This document shows positions 50,981 through 61,220 of a stretch of DNA of 64,000 bases, one piece after another. This DNA comes from Melioribacter sp. (GTDB lineage Bacteria; Bacteroidota; Ignavibacteria; Ignavibacteriales; Melioribacteraceae), in contig JAHEZQ010000006.1 of assembly GCA_023250955.1 (NCBI GenBank), positions 248,001 through 312,000 of the forward strand. The letters run 5' to 3'. The notes under the pieces were generated by a model. That model was not told the origin of the DNA. It was given only the letters and a program-made list of their open reading frames with translations, and searched no databases. The position numbers were made by a program, and so were the translations under genes. How positions within the stretch are numbered: the first letter of the stretch is position 1; the number at the start of each line of letters is the position of its first letter.

Positions 50981-51750
50981 CCTTCTTTTTTATTAAGCAA
51001 CTCAATAACTTCGTTATGAATCTTACCTCCAGTAGCAACAATACTATTTCCCTTCAACGGATCGCTGCCATAATAATCTGTAATCGTTCCGCCCGCGCCT
51101 CGGACTATTGGAATGAGCGCCATCAAATCCCAAGGATTCATAATCGGGTCAATCATAATATCTGCATAACCGGTTGCAAGAAGATAGTAACCATAACAAT
51201 CGCCCCATTGGCGGTAAAGTTTTACTTTGTGAACAAGATTATCAAAATTTTTTATGTTACGATATTTTTCAATGTTAATTTGATCTGTTGTAAGCAAAAC
51301 CGCATCAGAAATATCATTGCATTCTCTAATGTGAACTTGCTTTCCATTTAATTCCGTTGCGTAATTATCACCAATCAGAAATTCATTTAGTATCGGTTGA
51401 TTTATTACGCCAAGAATTGGTTCGCCATTTTTAAGTAGCGCAATCAGGGTTCCAAACGTAACAGTTCCACAGATAAAACTTTTTGTTCCGTCAATCGGAT
51501 CAAGAACCCATTTGTATCCTGCATTAGGATTATGTTCACCAAATTCTTCGCCGAGTATTCCATGATTAGGAAATTTTTTCATAATTGCTTCACGTATAAA
51601 CTCTTCTGTTTTTTTATCTGCAATTGTTACGGGTGAATGATCGGGTTTGTTTTCAACATTAATATCGGTTCGCCAGTAATGTTTAATGATTTTTCCGCTT
51701 TCATCAGCAAGCCATTTACAGAAATGCCGTAATTCATTTAACTCTTGCAT
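50971..51750 (-). CDS. hisN: Inositol-monophosphatase-family histidinol-phosphatase
   Basis: A 259-aa Mg-dependent phosphatase. Metal ligands are present: Glu-Glu in GILGEEFGEHNP, DPIDGTKSFICGT and Asp in MNPWDLMALIPIVRGAGG. The segment KSFICGTVTFGTLIALLKNGEPILGVINQP is typical of the HisN branch, which makes histidinol from histidinol phosphate. No other his genes are adjacent, so another inositol-phosphatase-like substrate is possible. Monocistronic, starting at ATG 51750. Confidence 0.85.
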   Translation of the reverse strand: MQELNELRHFCKWLADESGKIIKHYWRTDINVENKPDHSPVTIADKKTEEFIREAIMKKFPNHGILGEEFGEHNPNAGYKWVLDPIDGTKSFICGTVTFGTLIALLKNGEPILGVINQPILNEFLIGDNYATELNGKQVHIRECNDISDAVLLTTDQINIEKYRNIKNFDNLVHKVKLYRQWGDCYGYYLLATGYADIMIDPIMNPWDLMALIPIVRGAGGTITDYYGSDPLKGNSIVATGGKIHNEVIELLNKKEGKE

Positions 51751-51835
51751 ATTGTTACCATTGTTTAATTGAGCAGATATTTCAAATATATTCGTTTAAC
51801 AATTCGTTCACAAAAGTTATATTTTCGTACTATCA

Positions 51836-52807
51836 ATGAGCTTAGTTAAAGCAAATAGCGAAAGTATTCGGCAAGCAGCCGAAATTATTAAATGCGGTGG
51901 TCTTGTTGCGTTTCCAACTGAAACTGTTTACGGATTAGGTGCCGATGGACTAAATCCGATTGCCGTAGCAAAAATTTTTGAGGCGAAGAGACGCCCATCA
52001 TTCAATCCATTGATACTTCATATTGCCGATAAAGATTCACTTGAAAAATTTTCTCCAACAAAAAGTGAAAAAATTGATCTGTTGATTAGAAAGTTTTGGC
52101 CTGGACCTCTAACCTTAGTTTTACCAAAATCAAAAATTATTCCTGATATTGTTACATCAGGCAATCCGACTGTCGCGGTAAGAATGCCAGATCATCCCGT
52201 TGCATTACAATTAATTAAAGCAAGCGGAACACCGATTGCTGCACCAAGTGCAAATAGATTCGGCCATTTAAGTCCAACCGAAGCAAAACATGTTGAAAAA
52301 TATCTCGGTGATAGAGTTGATATAATTCTAGACGGAGGAAAAAGTTCTGTCGGAGTTGAATCAACTATAATTCAATTTTATGAAAATGGTTTTTATCTTT
52401 TAAGACCGGGTGGTTTATCTAAAGAAGAGATTGAAAATGAAATTGGTAAAATAAAAACCGGCAAAATTGATCCGCACAGACCAAGCTCACCCGGACAGCT
52501 TTCGTTTCATTATTCGCCTAATACACCGCTTAAGTTTTTCAACAAAAAATTTCTTGATAAAAATAAAAAAATCGGTGCACTTTTCTTCCAAGAGAATAAA
52601 ATTGATTTCAAATTTGCTGAGGTAAAATTTCTTTCTGCGACCGGGGACTTAAGAGAAGCTGCCGCTAATCTTTTTTCTCATCTTCACGAACTAGAAAAAA
52701 GCAATCTTGATTTGATCCTAGTTGAACCGATTGAAGAAAAGGGTTTAGGCAGAGCAATTATGGACCGGTTAAAAAAAGCATCAAATAAACTTGAGCAAGA
52801 GAACTAA
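51836..52807 (+). CDS. tsaC: L-threonylcarbamoyladenylate synthase (TsaC/Sua5 long form)
   Basis: A 323-aa Sua5-type enzyme making threonylcarbamoyl-AMP for tRNA t6A37. The YrdC domain (about 1-200) has GGLVAFPTETVYGLGADG, the KRRPSFNPLILHI segment, PLTLVLP and the nucleotide-binding APSANRFGHLSPTEA. The C-terminal Sua5 domain begins after a linker, from about RPSSPGQLSFHYSPN. Long form, unlike the short E. coli TsaC. Confidence 0.93.
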   Translation: MSLVKANSESIRQAAEIIKCGGLVAFPTETVYGLGADGLNPIAVAKIFEAKRRPSFNPLILHIADKDSLEKFSPTKSEKIDLLIRKFWPGPLTLVLPKSKIIPDIVTSGNPTVAVRMPDHPVALQLIKASGTPIAAPSANRFGHLSPTEAKHVEKYLGDRVDIILDGGKSSVGVESTIIQFYENGFYLLRPGGLSKEEIENEIGKIKTGKIDPHRPSSPGQLSFHYSPNTPLKFFNKKFLDKNKKIGALFFQENKIDFKFAEVKFLSATGDLREAAANLFSHLHELEKSNLDLILVEPIEEKGLGRAIMDRLKKASNKLEQEN

Positions 52808-53033
52808 TGTTAATCTACACTCAGCCCAAGCTTGGTTCTTTATAACAAAATAGTGTAGAATAATTTTGGGATGATAAGTCCGCTTCTCTGTTTTGAAAAT
52901 ATTAATAATATGATAGAAATAGTTAATAAAGAAAATATTTCAAATAATAGAAAATCTAAGATTAGTTAATTTTATCTACATTCTGTCAGAAACGATTTCT
53001 ATATTTCAATTAGATTTATAAATTATTTTTTAG
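52808..53033 (+). promoter_or_regulatory. Upstream region of the PAS sensor kinase
   Basis: A 226-base gap. TCTACACT and AGTGTAGA (about 32 bases apart, near 52814-52859) form an imperfectly placed inverted repeat with CCAAGCTTGG between them; a weak terminator for tsaC is possible. Nothing else is evident, and the sensor kinase start has no clear Shine-Dalgarno. Confidence 0.25.
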
Positions 53034-54614
53034 ATGAGCGATAACATCAAAACTGATATGCATAAAACATTTGACAGGCTGATTGAAAAAGCCGGGTCAA
53101 TGGAAGAATTAAAATTAGCCCTCTATGCTTTAAACTCTATTAGCGAATGCATCACAATCACAGATTTGAATGAAAAAATACTTTACGTTAACGATGCATT
53201 TTTAAAAACTTATGGATATCATCTTTCCGAGTTGGTTGGACAAACAATTACGATTATACGTTCAGATAAAAATGATCCTCAAACTATTAACAGCATTCAT
53301 CCATCAACAATTAAGGAAGGTTGGCGCGGTAAATTATGGAATAAACGAAAAGATAATTCAGAATTTCTTATTGAGCTATATACTACTACAGCCCACGACG
53401 AAAGCGGAAATCCGGTTGCGCATGTTGGTGTTGCACGGGATTTAACCGAGGAAATTAAATCGGAAAATATTCTTAAAGATACACAGCTTAGATTTAAGGA
53501 GCTTGTCACTGAACTGAAAGATGCTGCTTATGAAAGTACTCCTGATGGAAAATTTATTTCATTGAACCCAGCAGGTATTGAATTATTTGGTCTTTCTACC
53601 CTTGAAAAAAGTGAACTGAGCAAGCTGGATATAGGTAAAGCATTTTATCTTGATGAGAATGAAAGAAATAAGTTCAAACAGGAATTAGAAAAAAATGGTT
53701 TTGTAAAAGATTATGAAATAAATATTCGGAAGATGAATGGAACTGTTGCAACTGTTCTTGAGACTTCCCTTGCAATAAAAGATAGTAGCAGTAAAATAAT
53801 AGCATATCGAGGACTGCTCCGGGATATTACGGAACAAAAAAAGAATGAAGGAAAGCTCAAACAGTTAATTGAACGGTTGGAATATGTAAATAATCAATTA
53901 AAAATTTCCGAAGAAGAATTAAAAATTACCAATGCTTCTAAAGATAAATTCTTTTCCATTATCGCCCATGACCTGAGAAGTCCGTTTAGTTCTCTATTAA
54001 GTTTCTCGGAATTTCTTATTGATGATATTAATGAACTTTCGAAAGAAGAGATAAAATCATTTGCGGAAAAAATCCACGAATCAGCAAAAAATGTTTTTAC
54101 TCTCCTTGAAAATCTTCTTCAATGGTCGAAAATTCAATCCGGTAAGATTCCATATGAACCATCAAACTTTAATATTTCCTTTAAAATAAATCAGGTTATT
54201 TCTCTTCTTACTGATAACGCAACAAACAAAAAAATTCGTCTTGTTAATGAGACTTCACCGAATGCGGTTGTATTTGCAGATGAAGACATGGTATTTTCAG
54301 TTATTCAGAATCTGCTTTCAAACGCTATAAAATTTACAAATGAAACAGGCTCCGTTGTTTTCAAATCGCTTATCAAAGCAAGCTCAATAGATATTTCCAT
54401 TACAGATACAGGTGTAGGAATCAAAGAAGAAGATTTGCCTAAACTACTTCGAATAGATGTTCATCATTCTACATACGGGACTAAGGATGAAAAAGGAAGC
54501 GGACTAGGATTAATTATCTGTAAAGAAATGATAGAACGAAACCGAGGTAAGATACACATCGAAAGCAAAGTTGGAGTGGGAACAACATTTACATTTACAC
54601 TTCCAAAAGCTTAA
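53034..54614 (+). CDS. Cytoplasmic PAS-domain sensor histidine kinase
   Basis: A 526-aa protein with no membrane segment. Two PAS domains are visible: one from about residue 35 (ECITITDLNEKILYVNDAFLKTYGYH) with PAC motif PVAHVGVARDLTEE, the other from about 165 (LKDAAYESTPDGKFISLNPAGIELFGL) with GLLRDITEQKK. Then come a coiled coil, HisKA (FFSIIAHDLRSPFSSL) and HATPase_c (NLLSNAIKFTNE, DTGVGIKEEDL, GSGLGL). It is probably a soluble sensor of redox, ligand or light, but the cofactor is unknown. No response regulator is adjacent. Confidence 0.94.
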   Translation: MSDNIKTDMHKTFDRLIEKAGSMEELKLALYALNSISECITITDLNEKILYVNDAFLKTYGYHLSELVGQTITIIRSDKNDPQTINSIHPSTIKEGWRGKLWNKRKDNSEFLIELYTTTAHDESGNPVAHVGVARDLTEEIKSENILKDTQLRFKELVTELKDAAYESTPDGKFISLNPAGIELFGLSTLEKSELSKLDIGKAFYLDENERNKFKQELEKNGFVKDYEINIRKMNGTVATVLETSLAIKDSSSKIIAYRGLLRDITEQKKNEGKLKQLIERLEYVNNQLKISEEELKITNASKDKFFSIIAHDLRSPFSSLLSFSEFLIDDINELSKEEIKSFAEKIHESAKNVFTLLENLLQWSKIQSGKIPYEPSNFNISFKINQVISLLTDNATNKKIRLVNETSPNAVVFADEDMVFSVIQNLLSNAIKFTNETGSVVFKSLIKASSIDISITDTGVGIKEEDLPKLLRIDVHHSTYGTKDEKGSGLGLIICKEMIERNRGKIHIESKVGVGTTFTFTLPKA

Positions 54615-54688
54615 TTAGGCAATGGTTATTTAGCTTTAAAAATATTTTTATAAACTAATACTAATTGTTTTTATCGGAGAAATAATTT

Positions 54689-55879
54689 ATGTCAAAAGAA
54701 ATGATTCTCGAAAAGATTGATCAAGCAGCAAAAATTTTAACCGAAAAAAATGTTGATATGTGGATGACATATGTTCGTGAAACCGGAAACATGAAAGATC
54801 CTATGATGGATATGATGGTTGGAACTGGAGCGACGTGGCAATCTGCTTTTATTATAACAAAAAACGGAGACACTCACGCTGTAATCGGATCGCTCGAATT
54901 GGAAAACATGAAAACAATCGGGACTTATAAAAATATTCACAGTTATTTAAAATCGGTAAAAGAAAAACTTATTGAAGTATTAGATTCCATCAAACCTGCA
55001 AAAATCGCTATTAATTATTCACACAACTCCGCACTAGCAGACGGATTAACGCATGGATTGTATCTTGAATTGATGGACCACTTAAAAGACACAAAATATA
55101 TTAACGCGTTTATTTCATCGGAAGAAATTATTGCCTCATTAAAAGGAAGAAAATCTGCCGGTGAACTTGCAAACATGAAGGAAGCAATTAAAGAAACTTT
55201 GAAGATTTTTGATGAAGTAACAAAGTTTTTAAAACCCGGAGTAACTGAAAAACAAGTTGCACAATTTGTTCTAGATCTCTGCAATAAAAAAGGATTAGAA
55301 CTTTCTTGGGACGCAGAACATTGCCCTGCAGTTTTTTCTGGACCAAATACTGCAGGTGCACATTCTGGACCAACTGACCGAGTAATTGAACCTGGTCATG
55401 TTGTTAATATGGATTTTGGTGTTAAGTATAATAGTTATTGTTCCGACCTTCAGAGAACGTGGTACATTTGTTTCCCGCACGAAGATAAAGCCCCTGCAGA
55501 TGTTCAACGTGGTTTTGATGTTATAAAGGAATCAATTACAAGAGCAGCTAATGAATTGAAGCCCGGTAAAAAAGGTTGGGAGATTGATGAAGTTGCACGC
55601 AATTTTATTCAAATAAAAGGTTATGATGAATTCCCACACGGTCTTGGTCATCAGGTTGGTAGATTTGCACACGATGGCGGCGCACTGCTTGGACCTAAAT
55701 GGGAACGATATGGAAATCTACCAATGCTCGAAGTTGAAGAAGGAAATATTTTTACTATTGAACCAAGATTAACAATTCCAAATTACGGTATAGCTACAAT
55801 TGAAGAAGAAGTTTTAATAACTAAAGATGGTTGCGAATTCCTGTCCGAAAGACAGAATGAAATTTATCTAATAAAATAA
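54689..55879 (+). CDS. M24 family metallopeptidase (Xaa-Pro aminopeptidase-like)
   Basis: A 396-aa cytoplasmic protein. An N-terminal creatinase-like domain is followed by the pita-bread peptidase domain with metal ligands in order: Asp residues in VNMDFGVKYNSYCSDLQRTW, His in FPHGLGHQVGRFAHDGG, Glu in FTIEPRL and Glu in ATIEEEVLIT. It should remove N-terminal residues before proline, or act on related dipeptides. A strong terminator follows. The start has GGAG 9 bases upstream. Confidence 0.93.
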   Translation: MSKEMILEKIDQAAKILTEKNVDMWMTYVRETGNMKDPMMDMMVGTGATWQSAFIITKNGDTHAVIGSLELENMKTIGTYKNIHSYLKSVKEKLIEVLDSIKPAKIAINYSHNSALADGLTHGLYLELMDHLKDTKYINAFISSEEIIASLKGRKSAGELANMKEAIKETLKIFDEVTKFLKPGVTEKQVAQFVLDLCNKKGLELSWDAEHCPAVFSGPNTAGAHSGPTDRVIEPGHVVNMDFGVKYNSYCSDLQRTWYICFPHEDKAPADVQRGFDVIKESITRAANELKPGKKGWEIDEVARNFIQIKGYDEFPHGLGHQVGRFAHDGGALLGPKWERYGNLPMLEVEEGNIFTIEPRLTIPNYGIATIEEEVLITKDGCEFLSERQNEIYLIK

Positions 55880-55897
55880 ACACTACCGCTTTTTTTT

Positions 55898-55924
55898 ATC
55901 CTTCACTCAATCGGAGTGAAGGAT
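55898..55924 (+). terminator. Rho-independent terminator after the M24 peptidase
   Basis: ATCCTTCACTC-AATCG-GAGTGAAGGAT followed by TTTATT, a perfect 11-bp stem 18 bases after the stop codon. Confidence 0.9.
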
Positions 55925-56061
55925 TTTATTGTCCTATTCTGTATCACATCAATAAAATTTCTGTTGCACTCTAAAAAAAAATAAATTACTTTGATATCAG
56001 ATACGGCATCTTCTTCTCCCGGTTACAGAAAAACTTTCCTGTTCTGAATCACAAATTTATT

Positions 56062-58707
56062 ATGGGGAAACAAATGAAAAATATATATACACATTTTTTT
56101 AGATCTGTAAAGATCATTTTTGTTCTGTTGTTTTTCTCAACAAGCATTTTTTCCCAATCTAATTTCTCGATTGAGATTGCAAAAGTAAATCCTATGTATT
56201 ATCAACCACTATATACATTAGGATTATTTACTGTAACATATACGCCGGGTGCACAAGGAATGTATTTAAGTATTGGTGCACAAGGAGTTTCAACCGGACC
56301 ATTTGCTATTATAATTTCAAATCTTTATTTGCCAAGTACAACGGAAACGAACTCACCGTCAACATTTTCCAGAGAATTTAATCTAGACGACCTGGCAATA
56401 TCACCCGGAATGTTCCCAAGTCAATTTACTTGTTATGTTCACATACTAACATTACCAGGCTTTTATCCGTTTCCACCATCAACTTTTGTAGATCAAAAAA
56501 CAGTTACACTTACTACAATTATAGATGATGCTATTAATAAAATAATACAACCCGATCCCCCAATTGTAATCACAACCGCATCTCCCCAAGGATTAACCGT
56601 TGGAGATCCCAAAATTAAATACGAGTATAGAAAAGATATTCCAAATATTGATCTTGACAACAGTGTCAATGGAATATCTGCTACTTATGCCGGAGATCTA
56701 AACGCCTGTGTTCCGACAGCAACATCAAACAGTATGAAGTGGATGGAAGCTAAGTATAATGACATCAAACTTCCTGCGGATATGACACATCGTAAAACAT
56801 TAGAAGAACTTAGTAAGATGATGAAAAGACCAAATGGCGATGGGACAACTGATAACGATATGATTCAAGGTAAACTTGATTTTGCGGAAAAATATAATTT
56901 ACCAATGGAGGTTAAGTTTCAATCAATAGATATTACAAATTCTATTGGGATTGGCAGTACTTCAGGAAAATCAATTGCACGCAGTTTTAATAAGAAAGAC
57001 AACACAGGAAAGTTAAAGCCACCTTCATGGGATTTTTTATTAGAACAGATGAAAACCGGTGAGGATGTAGAAATAAATTACACTTGGAAAAACGCTGCCG
57101 ATAATAAATGGTATGCCCATAGTATATGCGTTACTGGTATAACTGAACATCAAAATGGACATAGAGAAATTTCATATAAACACGATCGCACACAAGAAAC
57201 AGCCGGAGGTACACTGGAAGAGTGCCCAGAGGTTACAATTGATGCCAATGGCTGGATACGTTTTGGTCCAGGTAATAAAAATTTTGTAAAAACTATTGTT
57301 GCCGAAAGTCCAATCATTCCCTTCGGAAGGGAAACGGCTGCTTGGTTAAATGAGTTAGTTGTTAATCCAACCAATAACAATAATGTTGTTGGTAAAGTAA
57401 ACGAAACAACTGGAGTTTCGGAATTTATAGAAGTTGCCTTAAACCAAAGTGCAACAGATTTACAAAACTACAAAGTAACTCTTTACAACGGAGTTACCGG
57501 AACGGTATATGCAACATATACATTAGATCAATTTACAGTTGGCAGCATATCCAATGGATTAAAATTTTATTCTTACTCATTTCCAAATGGAGAATTATTA
57601 GCTCCGCCAGCAGGTGTTCTAATTAGCTATTCAGGTTCACCAATTATCGGACAGTTTTGGAGCTACGGCGGAACTTTTACACCTACCGAGGGTGACGGAA
57701 CTTCAATGACAAGTACAAATATGGGCGATGTTGTTACCGGGCAGGGATTTAGTCTTGAGGGCGGTGGAACAAACTACGCCGGCTATTCATGGGAATATTC
57801 ATCATCATTTACCAAGGGAGTGCTAAACCCGGGAGAAGTTTATTCAAATCTTGTTCCCGCAATTCCCATATCAACATCTCCGGCTGATGGAACAAAAAAT
57901 CTTCCTACATCAACAACTTTATCATGGAATATTGTAGCAACAGCTGTTTCATATGATCTGCAAGTTTCTGATGATGTAACTTTTATAACTACTTTAAGTG
58001 TTCAAAACGGATTGACAACTACTTCTAGAGATATAACTGGTTTAGGAGCGGGTAAAAAATTCTATTGGAGAGTTCGTGCTAACAATGTAACTGGAAGCAG
58101 CGGATTTTCTTCAAAATATTCTTTCTCAACAATTCTCCAAACACCAACTACTTTAGCCGCTTCTTCAAGTGCATCAAAAAATAATCTTACATGGATAGAT
58201 AATTCTACGAATGAAACCGGATTTGAAATTGAAAGAAAAAGCGGTGACTCAAATAGCTCCAATGCATTCAGCTCTGTTGCAACTGTTGCGGCTGACATAA
58301 AAACCTACAGTGACCAGAATGTAACTGCGGGATCAACATATACTTATCGAGTTCGTGCAGTAAACTCAAATTCCGAGTCTAACTACAGTAATACCGCAAC
58401 TGTATCAACTACAACTGCTGTTGAAAGGAACGAGCAAATACCTACTGAGTTTAAGCTTGATCAGAACTATCCGAACCCGTTTAATCCAACTACAGTTATT
58501 AGTTACTCAATTCCGGAAAATAGTTTTGTTCAATTAAAAATTTACGACTTACTAGGAAATGTTATTACAACTCTTGTAAGTGAAAATCAAAATGCAGGAA
58601 TTTATAAAATAACATTTGACGGAAGTAATCTAACCAGCGGAATTTATTTCTATCAGTTAATAACGCCAAAATATACAAACACCAAAAAGTTAATGCTGGT
58701 TAAATAG
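56062..58707 (+). CDS. T9SS-secreted protein with C39-like cysteine-peptidase domain
   Basis: An 881-aa extracellular protein. After a signal peptide (IIFVLLFFSTSIFSQ) comes a beta domain, then a papain-like/C39-type region with candidate Cys216 (LNACVPTATSNSMKWME), His353 (WYAHSICVTGI) and Asp375 (SYKHDRTQE). Further beta domains and two fibronectin-III-like modules (TSPADGTKNLPTSTTLSW; TLAASSSASKNNLTWIDNS) follow. It ends with a type IX secretion sorting domain (NYPNPFNPTTVISYSIPENSFVQL ... GIYFYQL). The sorting domain should direct export and cell-surface attachment or release. Activity is inferred from the triad alone; the Cys region could instead be a non-enzymatic C39-like fold. Confidence 0.88.
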   Translation: MGKQMKNIYTHFFRSVKIIFVLLFFSTSIFSQSNFSIEIAKVNPMYYQPLYTLGLFTVTYTPGAQGMYLSIGAQGVSTGPFAIIISNLYLPSTTETNSPSTFSREFNLDDLAISPGMFPSQFTCYVHILTLPGFYPFPPSTFVDQKTVTLTTIIDDAINKIIQPDPPIVITTASPQGLTVGDPKIKYEYRKDIPNIDLDNSVNGISATYAGDLNACVPTATSNSMKWMEAKYNDIKLPADMTHRKTLEELSKMMKRPNGDGTTDNDMIQGKLDFAEKYNLPMEVKFQSIDITNSIGIGSTSGKSIARSFNKKDNTGKLKPPSWDFLLEQMKTGEDVEINYTWKNAADNKWYAHSICVTGITEHQNGHREISYKHDRTQETAGGTLEECPEVTIDANGWIRFGPGNKNFVKTIVAESPIIPFGRETAAWLNELVVNPTNNNNVVGKVNETTGVSEFIEVALNQSATDLQNYKVTLYNGVTGTVYATYTLDQFTVGSISNGLKFYSYSFPNGELLAPPAGVLISYSGSPIIGQFWSYGGTFTPTEGDGTSMTSTNMGDVVTGQGFSLEGGGTNYAGYSWEYSSSFTKGVLNPGEVYSNLVPAIPISTSPADGTKNLPTSTTLSWNIVATAVSYDLQVSDDVTFITTLSVQNGLTTTSRDITGLGAGKKFYWRVRANNVTGSSGFSSKYSFSTILQTPTTLAASSSASKNNLTWIDNSTNETGFEIERKSGDSNSSNAFSSVATVAADIKTYSDQNVTAGSTYTYRVRAVNSNSESNYSNTATVSTTTAVERNEQIPTEFKLDQNYPNPFNPTTVISYSIPENSFVQLKIYDLLGNVITTLVSENQNAGIYKITFDGSNLTSGIYFYQLITPKYTNTKKLMLVK

Positions 58708-58724
58708 TTTTTGCAATTTCATTT

Positions 58725-58755
58725 AAGTCCCTCCTCTTGAATAGATGAGGGACTT
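58725..58755 (+). terminator. Terminator between T9SS-protein and amylase genes
   Basis: AAGTCCCTC...GAGGGACTT, a 9-bp perfect stem with a 13-base loop. The plus-strand side is followed by TATATTATT. The U-tract is better for the plus strand; it may also serve the convergent amylase gene ending at 58760. Confidence 0.7.
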
Positions 58756-58759
58756 TATA

Positions 58760-61147
58760 TTATTCCAACAATAAAAATCTAAATCCCACACCTTTAACTG
58801 TAATCTCTAATTTTCCATTATTAACTTTTATATTCTCTCCACCAACTAAATCTGAAACGGAATTAATTTTATAAATATTTGGTAGTTGCAGTTTTACTTT
58901 TTGTTCGTTTTCATTTTTATTAAGTACAACGAGAATTCTTTCGTTCATGTCCGAACGTATATATGCGAAAATGTTTTCGTCAGCTTCTAGCGTTAGAAAA
59001 TCTCCGTAACGAAGTGCGGGATGATTTTTTCTAACATTTATAATTCTTCTAACATCTTCCAGCATCTTCCTTTCATCCTTACTCAAATCATTTCCGAAGC
59101 GCATCATTCTTCTGTTATCGGGATCGGAGGCGCCTGTCATACCGAATTCACTTCCGTAATAAATAACCGGAAGACCTGGAATTGTATTCATATAAGCATA
59201 ATACAATTTTGCTTTTTCGTAGTTAGCGGGATTATCAACCTTGGGCGGATTATTCCATCCTTCTTCCGTTGCACTCCACTGACTCAATTCTAAATCTCCA
59301 TCTGCAAAAGCCATGAACCGGTTTTTATCATGACTGTCCATAATATTTCCCATTACATTATTTTCTCCATAAACTAAAAATGACTTTTTCATTTCTGCAT
59401 CAAGTGCCTTGAAAGAAATTTTTTTATCAAGAAAAGTCGGAAGAGCTATATCATAAAGATTGAAATTAAATTGCGCTGAAAGCTGTCCATTATTCACATA
59501 AGAACTGATTAATTCATAACTGCCGAAAGTTTCTCCAATCTGATATACAGAAACGTTCATGGGCAATTCAATTTCTTTTTTAATTTTTAAATTGAGTGCG
59601 CGCCAAAATTCATTCGGCATATGTTTCACTGCGTCTTGTCTAAATCCGTCAGCCCCTGTTACCTTCAACCACCATACTGCATTGGATGCTTGAAAATCAA
59701 CCACTTCCTTCGATCCAACAAAATTAAATTTTGGTAAATACGGTTCAAACCATGTTGTTAATCTTTGTTCATCCCATAATCTAAGATTCAATCTTCCGTC
59801 GGGAAGTTTAAGTTTTCCGAACCATTCAGGATGTTGCTTAACTAGCGGATGATTTTCGTGAACATGGTTGGCAACAAAATCCAACAAGGTTTTTATTTTG
59901 TGTTTATGTGCAGTTGAAACTATTTCTTTAAGTTTATTTATCGTACCGAACTTTTCTTCAACACCAAAAGAATTAATTGGCCAATATCCGTGATAACCGG
60001 AAAACCATCTGTGAGGTGCGGGTGATTCTTTATATGCCTGATTAGGATTATCATAAACGGGAGAAATCCAAATTGTGTTGACGCCGAGTGAATCAAAATA
60101 TCCTTCACTAAGTTTATTTAGAATTCCTTGAAAATCACCACCCATGTAATTTGCTTTTCCAAATAGCGAATCTTGAACGATCGGTTCGTTAAGTGATTTA
60201 TCCCCGTCGTTAAATCTATCTATCATTAAAGAATAAATTATTCCATCGTTCCATGTAAAATTATTGTTACTGGCCGGTACACCATCAAAAAGATTAATGG
60301 ATTGAATATTTGTTGATCTGCCGTTTTTATTTACTGCAATTCGGAAAAGATTTTTTCCTTTTAATTGAGATTTCGGAATAGAGGATTCTATTTTGTTTTC
60401 TTCAATTTTAATATACTTTTTATTTAATCTGGTGTTGTTAAGCAAAGCAATAATGTCTTTCGGATCAACATTGTTTCCATCTTTTTCATTTTCATAAATG
60501 AATGAAAATTTTGATTCATTCGTATTTATTTCTTTTCCGGCAACATGAAGGAATAATTTACCTTCATCCGGATTAGCAACGTTGAAAAGTGAATTGAAGT
60601 CACCAAAGCCGTTTGGCTTTTTATCAGGATTTTTAGGATCTACAATTTCTTCTCCGTCTCCCCAAAATTTATATTCATATCTGCCTGGTTCAAGTGGGAC
60701 TTCAGTTTCGAAAACTCCATCTTTGTTTTCGTCTTTCATCGGAAGATTGCCTCTATCCCATCCGTTAAAACTTCCGAAGAGAGTAAGTTTATTATATTTT
60801 TTCCCCGGCTTGTAAGAAAATTTAAATTTTTGCTGAACTCTTGACCGTACTGGAAAGGAGTAAGTGTTTCCCGCCAGTTTGAAATCAACTAAAGTCATCC
60901 CGGCAAAATTCATATCAGCTTTGAAATAAACTTTTTCGGTTCGTTTATTATAATTTACTTTTACTTTTTTATTTTCTTGAAACTTCAGATCATAATTATT
61001 CGAATAGAACATATCACTAATCAAGAGAGAATCTGTTTTACCTGCGGTAAGATTAACCGGTTTAATAATGTCACGTACTCCACTCTGAGCATAGTTGGAA
61101 ACGATAAAGAAAAAAGAAAATAAAATGACCGGCTTTAAAAACTTCAT
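58760..61147 (-). CDS. Secreted GH13 alpha-amylase-family enzyme
   Basis: A 795-aa enzyme from ATG 61147 (GGAG 6 bases upstream; the track's GTG at 61159 is too early), with a signal peptide (PVILFSFFFIVSNYAQ). An N-terminal CBM48/E-set-like domain (KFSYKPGKKYNKLTLFGSFNGWDRG) precedes the TIM barrel. The four GH13 regions are present: DFVANHVHENH, GFRQDAVKH (nucleophile Asp near residue 503), QIGETFG (acid/base Glu near 538) and MDSHDKNRF (Asp near 607). A C-terminal beta domain follows. It probably acts on maltodextrin, pullulan or cyclomaltodextrin-like glucans outside the inner membrane. Confidence 0.94.
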   Translation of the reverse strand: MKFLKPVILFSFFFIVSNYAQSGVRDIIKPVNLTAGKTDSLLISDMFYSNNYDLKFQENKKVKVNYNKRTEKVYFKADMNFAGMTLVDFKLAGNTYSFPVRSRVQQKFKFSYKPGKKYNKLTLFGSFNGWDRGNLPMKDENKDGVFETEVPLEPGRYEYKFWGDGEEIVDPKNPDKKPNGFGDFNSLFNVANPDEGKLFLHVAGKEINTNESKFSFIYENEKDGNNVDPKDIIALLNNTRLNKKYIKIEENKIESSIPKSQLKGKNLFRIAVNKNGRSTNIQSINLFDGVPASNNNFTWNDGIIYSLMIDRFNDGDKSLNEPIVQDSLFGKANYMGGDFQGILNKLSEGYFDSLGVNTIWISPVYDNPNQAYKESPAPHRWFSGYHGYWPINSFGVEEKFGTINKLKEIVSTAHKHKIKTLLDFVANHVHENHPLVKQHPEWFGKLKLPDGRLNLRLWDEQRLTTWFEPYLPKFNFVGSKEVVDFQASNAVWWLKVTGADGFRQDAVKHMPNEFWRALNLKIKKEIELPMNVSVYQIGETFGSYELISSYVNNGQLSAQFNFNLYDIALPTFLDKKISFKALDAEMKKSFLVYGENNVMGNIMDSHDKNRFMAFADGDLELSQWSATEEGWNNPPKVDNPANYEKAKLYYAYMNTIPGLPVIYYGSEFGMTGASDPDNRRMMRFGNDLSKDERKMLEDVRRIINVRKNHPALRYGDFLTLEADENIFAYIRSDMNERILVVLNKNENEQKVKLQLPNIYKINSVSDLVGGENIKVNNGKLEITVKGVGFRFLLLE

Positions 61148-61220
61148 GTTGATCTCCACATGGATTTATTCCATACGTAAAATAAAAAAACTAAAAGTTA
61201 TAAGAGAATTAAAAAGAGGT

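Noticed and set aside
55930-56060. Near repeat CCTATTCTGTATCACAT and CCTGTTCTGAATCACAA before the T9SS gene
   Set aside because: Short and imperfect; could be chance and has no supporting context.
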